Shown piece by piece: positions 1-9,797 of a DNA stretch of 64,000 bases. The stretch is taken from the NCBI GenBank assembly GCA_964019415.1, contig OZ025868.1, positions 7,094,159 through 7,158,158 on the forward strand. Direction: 5' to 3'. Made by a program: the position numbers and the translations under genes. The notes beneath the pieces are model-generated. The model made no database searches and was not told where the DNA came from. It worked only from the letters and a program-made list of their open reading frames with translations. The stretch's first letter is position 1, and each line of letters starts with the position of its first letter. This DNA is from Ianthella basta (taxonomy: Eukaryota > Porifera > Demospongiae > Verongiida > Ianthellidae).

Positions 1-159
1 GTTTTCAGATCAGGAACAGTTCAGAGTAGCAATATCAGAATATTGAATTTGTGCATTTCTCATGAATGATCTGGTAGAAAATGGGTAACAGAAACACTTA
101 TACCTTAAAATAGTAACTAGTTGCCAATAAAACGAAAGAGGTACTGTAGCTATATCCCA

Positions 160-242
160 GGCCCTTATTGCTGTAGCCAGGGCCCTTATTGCTATAGCCC
201 CGGCCCTTATTGCTATATAAAGCCAGGGCCCTTATTGCTGCT
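160..242. repeat. Intronic minisatellite, about 20-bp unit
   Basis: About four imperfect units of the pattern cccttattgctatagcccgg lie just 3' (minus strand) of the duplicated stalk exon of pseudogene A. The same unit occurs in every family 1 gene copy. Confidence 0.8.
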
Positions 243-455
243 CAGTATGTGTAGTGGAGTTTGAGGGCTGCTCTGAAACTTATTCTATGCCCCTTCCATG
301 AATGAGTACTTGCTACCGTAAGGTTGTAAAATCTACACAAAGTATTGACATACTTTAATGCATTGTTCTTTGTATAGCATCTCTGTACTCATACCATAGT
401 AATGTTATGCTCACATACACCAGTAACATCAGTAAGAAGACAAAAATGTCACTAC

Positions 456-3400
456 CTTGCTTGAATATAGTTCTGTGTTGGCACTGCTTGGTGTCACAGT
501 GCCATTACCAGTTGTCATTGCAACACGTGCTGTCATAGCAACATATGTTGTTATGGCAACTCTGGACGGCATACCAATTACTTTGCTTGCATGCAGAGAA
601 GGATCTGTGGTTGCCATGATGACATGAGTTGTGGTGGGACTCATTGTAGCAACACTGTAAATTGGTTGGGGACTGCTGTCAAGTGTAGGGACCGTCTTGC
701 TTGTGTGGAGAAACCAGACATTTGTGTTGTTGCCATGACAATGGATGTAGAAGCATGTGTATTACTCACCAGTGTAGCAGCTGTGGTAGAGCTGGTCTGA
801 GATGGATCTGTTTGAATGAATGGCATGAAGTATGTAGCATGTTAATACATATAAACTATGTGATATATAGTATCCCTCCATCCTCATACAATGAACCTTT
901 GTAATAGCGTACATAATATAGGCAATTTGATTCTAAAGTATATGTAATTATGTTGAAACTGGTTTGAGAGCAATCACGTATCATAATTTGTACCTAGATG
1001 AACACCAATAACAGGTAGCTTCGACAATGAAGGTCTTTGTTAGTCCACATCTTGTTTCTGTACACAGCTAACAAAGTCCTTCATTGCTGGAAATTCCTCC
1101 AATCATACTTCATCTACGCTGCTTGATTAACTTTCAAATCAGTTTCAATGGATCTCTATACAATGTAACAATAGACCTATGTCTATGGCATTTCTGTCAT
1201 GCACAGATGTTGCACACATACACCAGAGTGAGTTGGACAGCAGGCAAAAAGGTTAATTGATCTAGTTCTGTCTTAGTCCTCATCAGCTCCATCTGTCCCC
1301 TCCTCATCTGTAGTAGTTCCTCCAGTAGCAGGGTCTAACACAATGGGAGTGACAAAGGCACAGCTGTGACTCTGTTTCAAATTGTGCAAGTAAATATGTT
1401 CAAAGGGAAGTATGTGTCACTGAATGGCTCATCTTAAACTACTAATGCACCAAACCATGTCATGTCAAAGCCACAAGTGTTTGTCACTCTACCAACTACC
1501 AGGACTGTGCTGTGTCATTGTTAGGTATACCTGTGGGTGGACCAGCCAATGGAGTTGTGGTCTTGTTGCTAACTGGATTAGCAGCCTCTGCTGTTGGTGA
1601 GGGTCATGTTGTCTGTGTGGCACTTGTTCTGAGAGAGGTTGCCTGCATTGTAAAAAGGATAGGTGTACAATGACTACAGTAGACAGGGTAATTTGAATCA
1701 ATTGTTAATTATCATGCTTCAGTGAATGCTTATTGTCAATGTTGTTTCTGATCATTTGTGTTCTTAGACACTTTCACACTCCATCGAGCTGTACACGTGT
1801 ACTTCATTATTTATGCAGCTGAACCTAACATCTGGAATATAACGTTGGTTGGGGGTATTTTCACATCGGGAACAGTTCAGAGTAGCAATATCAGAACACT
1901 GAATTTGTACATTTCTCATGAATGACCTGGTAGAAAATGAAAATAGCTATAGCCCGGGCCCTTATTGCTATAGCCCAGGCCCTTCTTGCTATACATAGCC
2001 AGGGCCCTTACTGCTGCTCAGTATGTGTAGTGGACTTTGAGGGCTGCTCTGAAATTTATTCTATGCCCCTTCCATGAATGAAAGTGTTTGCAAAAATAAA
2101 GTTGATGTACTTTATTGCTTTGCTCATTTTATAGCCTGTACTTGTACCATAGTAATGTTATGCTCACATACACTAGTAACATCAGTGACAAGACAAAAAT
2201 ACCACTACCTTGCTTGAATGTAGTTCTGAGTTGCTGCTGGTTGGCATAACTGTGCCAGTACCAGTTGTCATTGCAACACTTGTTGTCATGGCGACATTTG
2301 TTGTTATGGCAACTGTGGATGTCACACCAACTACTTTGCTTGCATTAAGAGAAGGAGCTGTTGTTGCCTTGGTGACATGAGATGTGGTGTGACTCATCAT
2401 AGCAGCACTGTAAACTGGTTGGATACTGCTGTCTGGTGCAGGGACTATCTTACTTGAATTTAGTTCTGAGTTGGCACTGCTTGGTGTAACTGTTACAGTA
2501 CCAGTAATCATGGCAGCAGTTGTTGGCATGGCAACATTTGTTGTTATGGCAATTCTGGATGTCACACCAATTACTTTGCTTACATTAAGAGAAGGAGCTG
2601 TGGGTGCCATGGTGACATGAGTTGTGGTGGGACTCATCATAGCAACACTGTAAACTGGTTGGGTGCTGCTGTCAAGTGTAGGGACCGTCTTGCTTGTGTC
2701 AGAGACACCCGACATTAGTGTTGTTGCCATGACAATGGATGTAGTAGCATGTGTATTACTCACCAGTGTAGCAGCTGTGGTAGAGCTGGTCTGAGATGGA
2801 TCTGTTTGAATGAATGGCATGAAGTATATAGCATGTGTTAATATGTATCAACTAAGTATGTGATTTAGTGTATGTATGTGTGTGTGTGTGTGTGTACAAT
2901 ATGTTTGAGGGAAATTCTTGTAACATAGCAACACTCCAAGAACTGTTGCAATAGCTTACTTATATAGTTTATGCAATTTGATGCTAGAGTATACTAATTA
3001 TGTTGAATCTGATTTGAGGACAATCACGTACCATACATATACATGGATGAACACTGATACGTTTCTTCTACCAAGAAGCTTAAGGTCATTGTCAGTTCGT
3101 ATCTTGTTTTGTACACAACTAACTAAGTCCTTCATTGTTGGAAATTCCTCCAATTCATCTGCGCTGTGCGATTTACTTTCAAATCAGTTTCAAACTACAT
3201 ATCTCTGTACAATATAGTAATGGACCTATCTCTATGGCGTTTCTGTCATACACAGATGTTGTACACATACGTACACCAGAGTGAGTGTATGTGTTAGCCG
3301 GCATGCAACAAACGTTAATTGATCTACTAAGTCTTCTTTCTTAGTCCTCACCAGCTCCATCTGTCCCCTCCTCATCTGTAGTAGTCCCTCCAGTAGTGGG

Positions 3401-4227
3401 GTCTAACACAATGGGAGTGACAAAGGCGAAGGCACAGCTGTGACTCTCTTTTGTGTGTTTTAGATTGTGCAAGTTAATATGTTTAAAGATGTGTGTCACT
3501 TTCTATCTTGCTGTCCTCTCACCTGTATGCACAGAGCTACATGCATTGTTTTGATATTTGCTACCTTGCTATGGAATGTGCCCATGCTGTGTGAAAAGTG
3601 TTGCCCACCTCTGACAATCAATGTCACTGTCTCACTCTCCTCTTCTTTGTTGAACGGCTTAGTATAGCACTGATACGTGGTGCCATTATACTCCACTGAT
3701 ACATGCAGCTGGCAAAGTGAGGTTATAAGTAGCTGCACATCCACTGCTAGTGATGGTAATATAGTAGTTGTGTTCATAGTTGCTCAGTTCTGTCTCCAAA
3801 TTGTTTGATTCAAAGTCATCCCCATTGATGGTAAAGTAAGGGTAGCTCAGTGCTGGTCCCCCAGTGTAGCTGCACTGGATCACAACTTTATCATTAATAT
3901 TCACCTCATTGCCTCCAATAATGCTAATATCTGCAGTAGCAGGGCCACCTGCATACATAGAGCAGTACATGTGTGTTTGAGAGCAGTCTACAGAATGCCA
4001 CAGCAGCCTTCAATTAACCTAAGCAAGCAGACTCAATTGCACATTATTTAGGACGGAATACATAGAAATGTGACCTGACATTGTATAATAATGCCAGCTA
4101 TTGAAATCAACATTAGGCCACTGATTGTACTAGTTAAATTAAGACACTTACAAAAGCCTGCAACCTTTCCAGTGATTCGCAGTAGCACAATGAGAAGTGC
4201 TGCAGTCTTCCAAAGCTGCCAGACCAT
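456..4227 (-). pseudogene. Family 1 Ig-stalk receptor copy A, disrupted and cut by the window edge
   Basis: Exons in transcript order are signal peptide 4227-4152 (starts MVWQLWKTAALLIVLL), Ig 3948-3609, hinge 3402-3352, double-length stalk 2801-2209, second stalk 1642-1531, a relic hinge 1334-1284 and a relic stalk 807-456. TM and tail exons would lie left of position 1. Several lesions are visible. The Ig exon is 340 nt instead of 336 because of a +4 insertion near 3710, and it stops soon afterwards. The second stalk exon has CAA replaced by TGA. The relic hinge donor reads AT instead of GT. The relic stalk is 352 nt, which breaks frame. Copy C carries the same lesions, so inactivation preceded the duplication. 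A spliced product bypassing the Ig frameshift cannot be excluded. Confidence 0.82.
1946..2012. repeat. Intronic minisatellite, second cluster in copy A
   Basis: Three units of the same roughly 20-bp motif (ttattgctatagcccaggcc type) lie between the stalk exon (ends 2209) and the second stalk exon (starts 1642). Confidence 0.75.
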
Positions 4228-5837
4228 TGCTCTACAGCTGCGCGAGCCCTCTCAACAACCTCAAACAATGTTGTGCTAGCTGGCTGTAAAGCTGTCTGTC
4301 TAGCTATATATGTACTGTGAGTTCATTGTTTCAATTTTGATGCGTATTTGTACGTGTACAATCCGTTCACGTAATTTTTTTAAGAATTTCACGAGTTGCT
4401 CAACATTCACAGAAATATTAATGTGAAATGCTTTCAAAAGGGCACGGCTGTGAATCTTGTCAGTGCCCAAGCGCAATCTGTCTGCTGTTGCTGCCTCTCA
4501 CTGCAAATTGTCCCAATCAGTAAATTGATCCTGTCCCTCCCGACTTTCAGCGCTGCTGGTGTTTTCACTCCATCAGCTTTGTATGTAGCACAAACACTCT
4601 ACTTGCACCTGTGGTAGTTACACTCTGCAACTTGCACTGGGGTACTCTGGCCACTTGATGGTATTAGAATGGTCCTTCAGTGACTCTATGCAGATTGGCT
4701 CCCATGCAATTGTTCCAGAGGACCTGGTTTAAACTTGGCTCATAATACTCCTTGATTGCTGCTGGCTCGGCCAGTGGTCCTGTAGTCTGGTTTGTTATAC
4801 TGTCCATTAAGTGCCTATAGGCGTGGAATTAAGGGAGGGATAGTTTAGTGGCACTAAAGGCTGAGTGACATCTAGTCCACCAATCAGATGAATTTCCCAG
4901 AATTCCAGGCTATAATAGACTAAGTCATAGACAAAGGTTAATACAATGCTACACATTGCAACAAATGCCCATGGTGTCTTTCCATATTTGGGCATAGTAC
5001 CATTAGACCAACTGTTTGTCCCCTTCCACATAAACCTGTGTACTTGGGACAGTCTGGCTACCAGACTAGTGCTCCTGATGCACCCCTGTTTCATACCAAA
5101 CTGAGTATGCATGGATTTTCAGTGTGATTAACATAAGGGATCAGTCTTTAAGTTAGAAGCGTACAGGCCTTTTGTCAGATCCTATTGCCTTGAAATGTAC
5201 ATTGTTGGGACCTTGTTGAATGCAAAGTTGAAAGTGTGTATGCCATTTCTAATAAATTGTATAAATATGTGATTCTTAATACTGCTAAGGGCTCTATTTA
5301 TGTGGTACTTTTGCTAATGTCAGTTTATGTTGAGGTGTTGCATCTGTAGGTTTGTAAAATAATGCAAACTGTGATGCATACGTGTGTCCCTGTGTATGCC
5401 TACTGGTGTTGAATGTGTGCAGTATTCAATAGAGTTAACCCCACAGTTAGCCTCAAAGGAATTGAATGCAAACACAGCATTCACTGCTGTTTGTGTACGT
5501 GACCTTCTTGTGAGTGAAACTGGTGCTGTTTACAAGTCTGGAGCATATTCACTGCAGTCAATGGGTGAATGGGGTGTGTCGTTTGTATGGGTATAACCCC
5601 AATGTACGTATCATTAGGGTAGTAAGCAGGCCTCCATTGTATGCAATCATGCATTTATTATCACAAGAACATTCTAATAACCTACATTTATGTCCTAGTG
5701 AGAGACACAATTGCACATTATTAAGAATGAAATATGTACTGTATGTGAAAGTGTAAATTAACATTGTATATTTTAATACCAGCAGCTAATGAAATCAACA
5801 TCAAGCTATTCATTATACTATCATTAAGAACACTTAC
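4228..5837. other. Upstream region of copy A with unrecognised relic ORFs
   Basis: The minus strand holds two adjoining open frames. One covers 5112-4808 and contains a hydrophobic stretch, PWAFVAMCSIVLTFVYDLVY. The other covers 4807-4664 (47 codons, starting MDSITNQTTGPLAEPAAIK). The stop of the first overlaps the start of the second as TAATG, in a different frame. Related sequence recurs upstream of family 1 copies B to F, with indels that break the frames. I do not recognise the protein. It may be remains of a neighbouring membrane-protein gene carried along with each duplication. No Ig, kinase or transposase signature is visible in the remainder. Confidence 0.4.
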
Positions 5838-5914
5838 AGAAGCCAGACAGTGCAACCAGTGACTGCCAGTAGCACAATGAGAAGTGCTGCAAGCCTCCAC
5901 AGCTGCAAGACCAT
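5838..5914 (-). pseudogene. Orphan signal-peptide exon
   Basis: The reverse strand reads ATG followed by a signal peptide similar to family 1 (MVLQLWRLAALLIVLLAVTG) and a good donor (CT|GTAAGT). The exon is 77 nt, so it ends in phase 2, whereas all family 1 signal exons end in phase 1. No Ig exon lies between it and copy A's own signal exon at 4.2 kb. It looks like the surviving first exon of a deleted paralogue. Copies are at 25084-25160 and 34884-34960. Confidence 0.6.
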
Positions 5915-8073
5915 TGCTCTACAGCTGCATGTCATCTCTCTGCAACTTCATTGCACACAATAGTGTATACTAGCTGTGTGCATAGAGCTGTTCTTTCAGC
6001 TACATATGCTGCAAGTCAATTGTTTCATTTTTGATACGGTATCATATAATTTCATGTGTGCAGTACTTCACTTGATGCTATTTTTGTGAATTTCATCATT
6101 CACAGCAATAAAAGGTGAAATGCTTCCACAAGGGCGCAATTGCAAATCTTGTTTTTTCCCATATGCAAGGAGTTCTCTGTTGCCGCCTCTCACTCTAAAC
6201 TGTGCCAATCAATGCTGCCTGTTCCCCCATGACTTCAGCAGTTGCAATTGGAAAGGTTAATTGTGGAAAGGCTTTAAATTTGAAAGCAGTATTTTGTAAC
6301 AGCCTGCATATACATGCATAAGAATATTTTATGTAGTTATGGGTCCCATCTCACCTAAATCACATCAGAATGGGCTTCTGTGCATGTCAAGCAACTGAGC
6401 GTAGCATCAGAGCAAGGTTTCCACATCACATTCTGTGTTCATACCATCGCATAGCTATGCATGCAGTCTTTATGATATTATATAAATCACATCGATCGTT
6501 GACAAATTAATAGTATGTACATATGTATAGCTCCTGATATTGATGCCCTGTAGTGAGCAATTACTTCACACAATACACTGTCATGCATGCACGGTATGCA
6601 TGCACTTAGGTACATCAGTCATCCTGCATGGTTTGATGTGTATATTTATATGATTTGATAAGGCAAAGGGTTATACTCTGAGGCGCCTTTGATCATTGCA
6701 TTTCAATGGAGAAACAGAATTTGAAGTGGAAAGTTCAACAATGTAGTTGTATTGTGAAAATTGCTCACAGTGAAGCTGTTTACTGTTATTGTGTCGGAAC
6801 TGATATAGAACAATACTATGAGTGACTGAATACTGCAGCTTGCTAGCTATAGGTGTATGTGTGTTGCATTGTCAAATCAAAATCCCAGGTTTTAGGTAGA
6901 AAGGGATGGAATTGCCAATTCTAAGAGAGTAGCACAAATATTCACATGGTAGCTAGATAGCTTCACTAGTCTCACAAGTCTTGGTGATGCTTCCAGCAAT
7001 GAGGTGAAGCAGCATGGCTCTTGGCCTTGAGCACGCCAATGGTTATGGTGTAATGCAAGCTTAAAGAACGGTTTGTACTGCACTGCACTTTACTGACTGA
7101 TCTAGCTACATCATTATATCAAACACTATATGTAACACATCATGTTACTAAATTAAGCATGAAAATGTTGCTGACCAAGTACTTGGACACGTACTAAGTA
7201 CAGCCAAGTATCACACTTAGCTACGACCATGAGTATACCTTGATACATGACTTCCATCACAGTGTGTACCATGTCTTGAGAATCAGACTGCATGTTGCAG
7301 ATGCAACAGTCTGGCTTGTGAAACTAGTGGTAGCTAGCTACACTTGTACAGACTGCAAACTGAAAGAGTATACTGCACAAATTATGCTCAATAATATGCA
7401 TATGTCAAGATTATACATAGCTACATAGCTAACCAACAAATATATAGGTAGTTTGAGCATGACCAGTATAGGCTGTGCTCACCAGATAAGCTAATAAGAT
7501 GGAGCGATGTAGTCTACTCTTTGTATATTTGGAATATCGAAATACCCTAATATTGCTCTTCCATCATGAGCCATGGGACCAAGATGCAGCTAGCTAGCTA
7601 TAGTGAACTAGCTTCCTAGGCTCCCATTTTACTTTGCACATATACCCAGAACTAGCTAGCTATATCTAATAACGTGTATATAGTTATCTGCACATCAATT
7701 TTGCCCCTCCCCCCACCAGCCAATAGCATAAAATGTAGCAACCTGGGGCAAATATGCAAAAGTATAATAGAGCAGGGATTTCACCTGGGCAGGGTTGAGT
7801 GTCCCGAAGCAAGGCAGCTCGACATCATACGTGAAGATGCTCACTTGCTGCTACTCAGTCCTTGAACCTCCCAGAATTTTGATCTTAGTATGTGTTGTAT
7901 TCGTGTCACTGTGTTAGTTTGGGGGTGGGATTATTTAATGAGGCTAAGGATGTCTTTTTTGGCAAAAGTATCGTGTAGTCAATCCACTTTGTTACCTATT
8001 CCTTCACTTGTTGCATACTTTTGAATGCCTGTTAGACAATAGCGCACATTAATGTTTCATTAATATTTATAAC
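5915..8073. other. AT-rich intergenic DNA, no supported gene
   Basis: Only short, unsupported open frames are present. The sequence is rich in tagctagc and catgcatg short palindromes, for example near 6590 and 7590. It is shared with 25161-27340, so it is part of the segmental duplication. No exon with consistent splice sites was found. Confidence 0.5.
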
Positions 8074-8100
8074 ATGGTCTTGTTGATGTCATGCATTGAT

Positions 8101-8454
8101 GCAAGAGCCCGCGAGGAGAATGTTGTAGGCACAGATGATGCAGCTTATGATAGACCCAACACTATGGAATTGCAATTGAATCCATCATATACGGCACTTA
8201 GAGATGAGGAGCATACAACCAACAGCAACATCATTAATACTGGCCATGATATCAATGCAAGTCAAGATGGTTTCATCGCTATGGCAGCGAATTCATCATA
8301 TGTGGCTTTTGCTGAGGTGTATGTAATCAACAGCAACAGCAATGATGATTGAAATGATGCAGCTCTTGCATATGATAGTCCAGATCCCGTTGCTATGGAA
8401 GCGAATCCATCGTATGTGGCACTTTGGCTTGCTGAGGTGTATACATCTAGCAGT
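8101..8454 (+). pseudogene. Plus-strand cytoplasmic-tail-like relic with NPSY repeats
   Basis: The plus strand reads a repetitive acidic segment with recurrent units: MELQLNPSYTALRDEE, then MAANSSYVAFAEVYV, an in-frame TGA at 8350-8352, then MEANPSYVALWLAEVYT. Each unit is preceded by an AYD-P type segment and separated by Asn/Ser-rich spacers of about 50 residues. NPxY motifs are PTB-domain ligands. The repeat looks like the tail of a surface receptor or adaptor on the opposite strand to the Ig receptors. The stop and the absence of flanking domains suggest a relic. The second duplicate (about 27370-27460) is truncated and has a further stop. Confidence 0.45.
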
Positions 8455-8982
8455 ATCAATGCAACTGATGTGCACCTTCAAGAAAACCTTCGTACATAGC
8501 ACTGCCCATGACAACTTCACAACGGCAAGACTTGCAGTTCTGCAGCTCACTGCCTGTGTCAAGAGGTGCGGCAGTTTGTACCCTAAGCCATGGCAGTACT
8601 CTCCTGCTACAAGGGCAACACCCTCTGTAGGGCGAAGAGTGCTTGTGTGTTCTACACAGAAGTGGTTACCACGAAGGACCCCAGCTAGGTCCAGTTCATT
8701 CTGATTGCATAATAGAGTTTTTACAAGACTAGCTAGCTAGTTCTAGTATAAATATAATCACGTACAATTCAATACTTGCAGCTACAGTGAAACTAACTAT
8801 ATATTTCTTTCATGAAACTCACTTTAATACAAGATTTAAGTATTGACTAATTGTGATGCACTTAATATTATAATTAAGGCAAGTCAGTATGCAAAACATT
8901 AGCTATATATGTAGCTACCTATAGCTGGTGCATGCACGCGCGAGCTAGCTACTTTGTTTGTGCATGATTGATTCAGCTTCCT
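8455..8982. other. Intergenic, no supported gene
   Basis: A plus-strand frame of 120 codons (8342-8704) overlaps this stretch but is out of frame with the NPSY relic and shows no domain. The interval 8190-8832 is absent from the otherwise matching block near 27460. Confidence 0.4.
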
Positions 8983-9026
8983 TCGATCGTCAGGTGGTCC
9001 TTCAGTCTAGACCACCTGACGATCGA
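8983..9026. repeat. Perfect hairpin, 17-bp arms
   Basis: TCGATCGTCAGGTGGTC is followed by a 10-base loop and its exact reverse complement. Related hairpins occur at about 27613-27657 (imperfect, 2-base insertion) and 37661-37704, always about 140-180 bases upstream of the ATGGCGGC open frame. It could be a cis element or a remnant of an insertion. Confidence 0.75.
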
Positions 9027-9164
9027 TGTGACGTATGCTACACATGATTGCAAGTACGCACAATGGCAATTCTGTTCCAGTTCCGAGGAATATGCACTGC
9101 ATGCATGCGCAGCTGCCGTGCAGTTAGCAAAAGGGACTTCCCCCTTTGTCGCACTTTGAGGAAC

Positions 9165-9242
9165 ATGGCGGCTCGAAGGAGTTTGACAGCCACTCTAACT
9201 TGTAACTCTTCAGTTCCTGAACCTCCCAGAAATTCGACCCCA
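9165..9242 (+). CDS. Candidate first exon of an unrecognised plus-strand gene
   Basis: The ATG sits in aacATGGCGGC, a context resembling YY1-type start sites at animal promoters. A CRE-like TGACGT box lies about 135 bases upstream. The frame encodes 26 residues beginning MAARRSLTATLTCNSSVPEP and ends at a strong donor, CCA|GTGAGT (phase 0). The same exon with the same 78-nt length is at 27797-27874 and 37832-37909. No downstream exon was identified, so this may be a duplicated promoter fragment rather than a working gene. Confidence 0.35.
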
Positions 9243-9797
9243 GTGAGTGTTGATGGCCAACTCTTCTTGTAACTATTCTTGTTTGGAGGAGAACTAACGA
9301 GGGTAAAGATGTTATTTAATAGCAAAAATAACATGCATACAGCCCCTGTTGTTCCCAATTGCAAGCACCCACATATGGCACCAGGGCGTGACGCTACGCC
9401 TCAATCGATACCTGTATGCGTAGGTGTGGTGCGTGCATGTGGTATCATGGAGTATTTGTGCAGACACCAAGTGCAGTTCCACCATAGATCTATGTTTCCA
9501 CTAATGCACTAGCTGCATATATGGCTTCCTGTTTGTATCACGGAGAAGGACCTAGCTACATTAAATCTTATCTAGCATATTAATTTATGGATAAAGTAAA
9601 CCATTTGAGCTTTGATTTTGTTGAAACAGTAATTCAATAATGAGTTTACCAATCCTACAGATATGGTGAGGTACCGTTAGCTGTTTCAAGTACTGTTGCA
9701 GAAATACTGGATGTTACCAATGCAAGTGCTCTAATAAGAAAATGCAGGTTCAATGCCCTTGATATAGTCAGGTAGCAAGGTATTGATGCATCGGCCT
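9243..9797. other. 3' flank of gene B, no gene seen
   Basis: This is the sequence just past the stop codon of gene B (minus strand). It should include the 3' untranslated region. It is AT-rich, and I could not fix the polyadenylation site. The same flank follows genes C, D and E. Confidence 0.5.

Larger units (their letters stand above)
1..8190. repeat. Segmental duplication, copy 1 (with 19254-27460)
   Basis: This block matches 19254-27460 almost base for base in the same orientation. The offset drifts only from 19253 to about 19246 through small indels. It contains pseudogene A, an orphan signal-peptide exon at 5.8 kb and AT-rich intergenic DNA. The match ends near 8190, where the second copy jumps to sequence equivalent to 8833. 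So few differences over 8 kb point to a recent duplication. Confidence 0.93.

Noticed and set aside
160..242. CRISPR-like regularly spaced repeat
   Set aside because: The units are contiguous and imperfect with no unique spacers. It is an intronic minisatellite in eukaryotic DNA.
591..904. Plus-strand Cys-rich frames over the stalk exons (also 12098, 30755, 41004 and 51166)
   Set aside because: Antisense of Thr/Ser codons (ACA, ACT, ACC) in the mucin-like stalk. No splice logic supports them.
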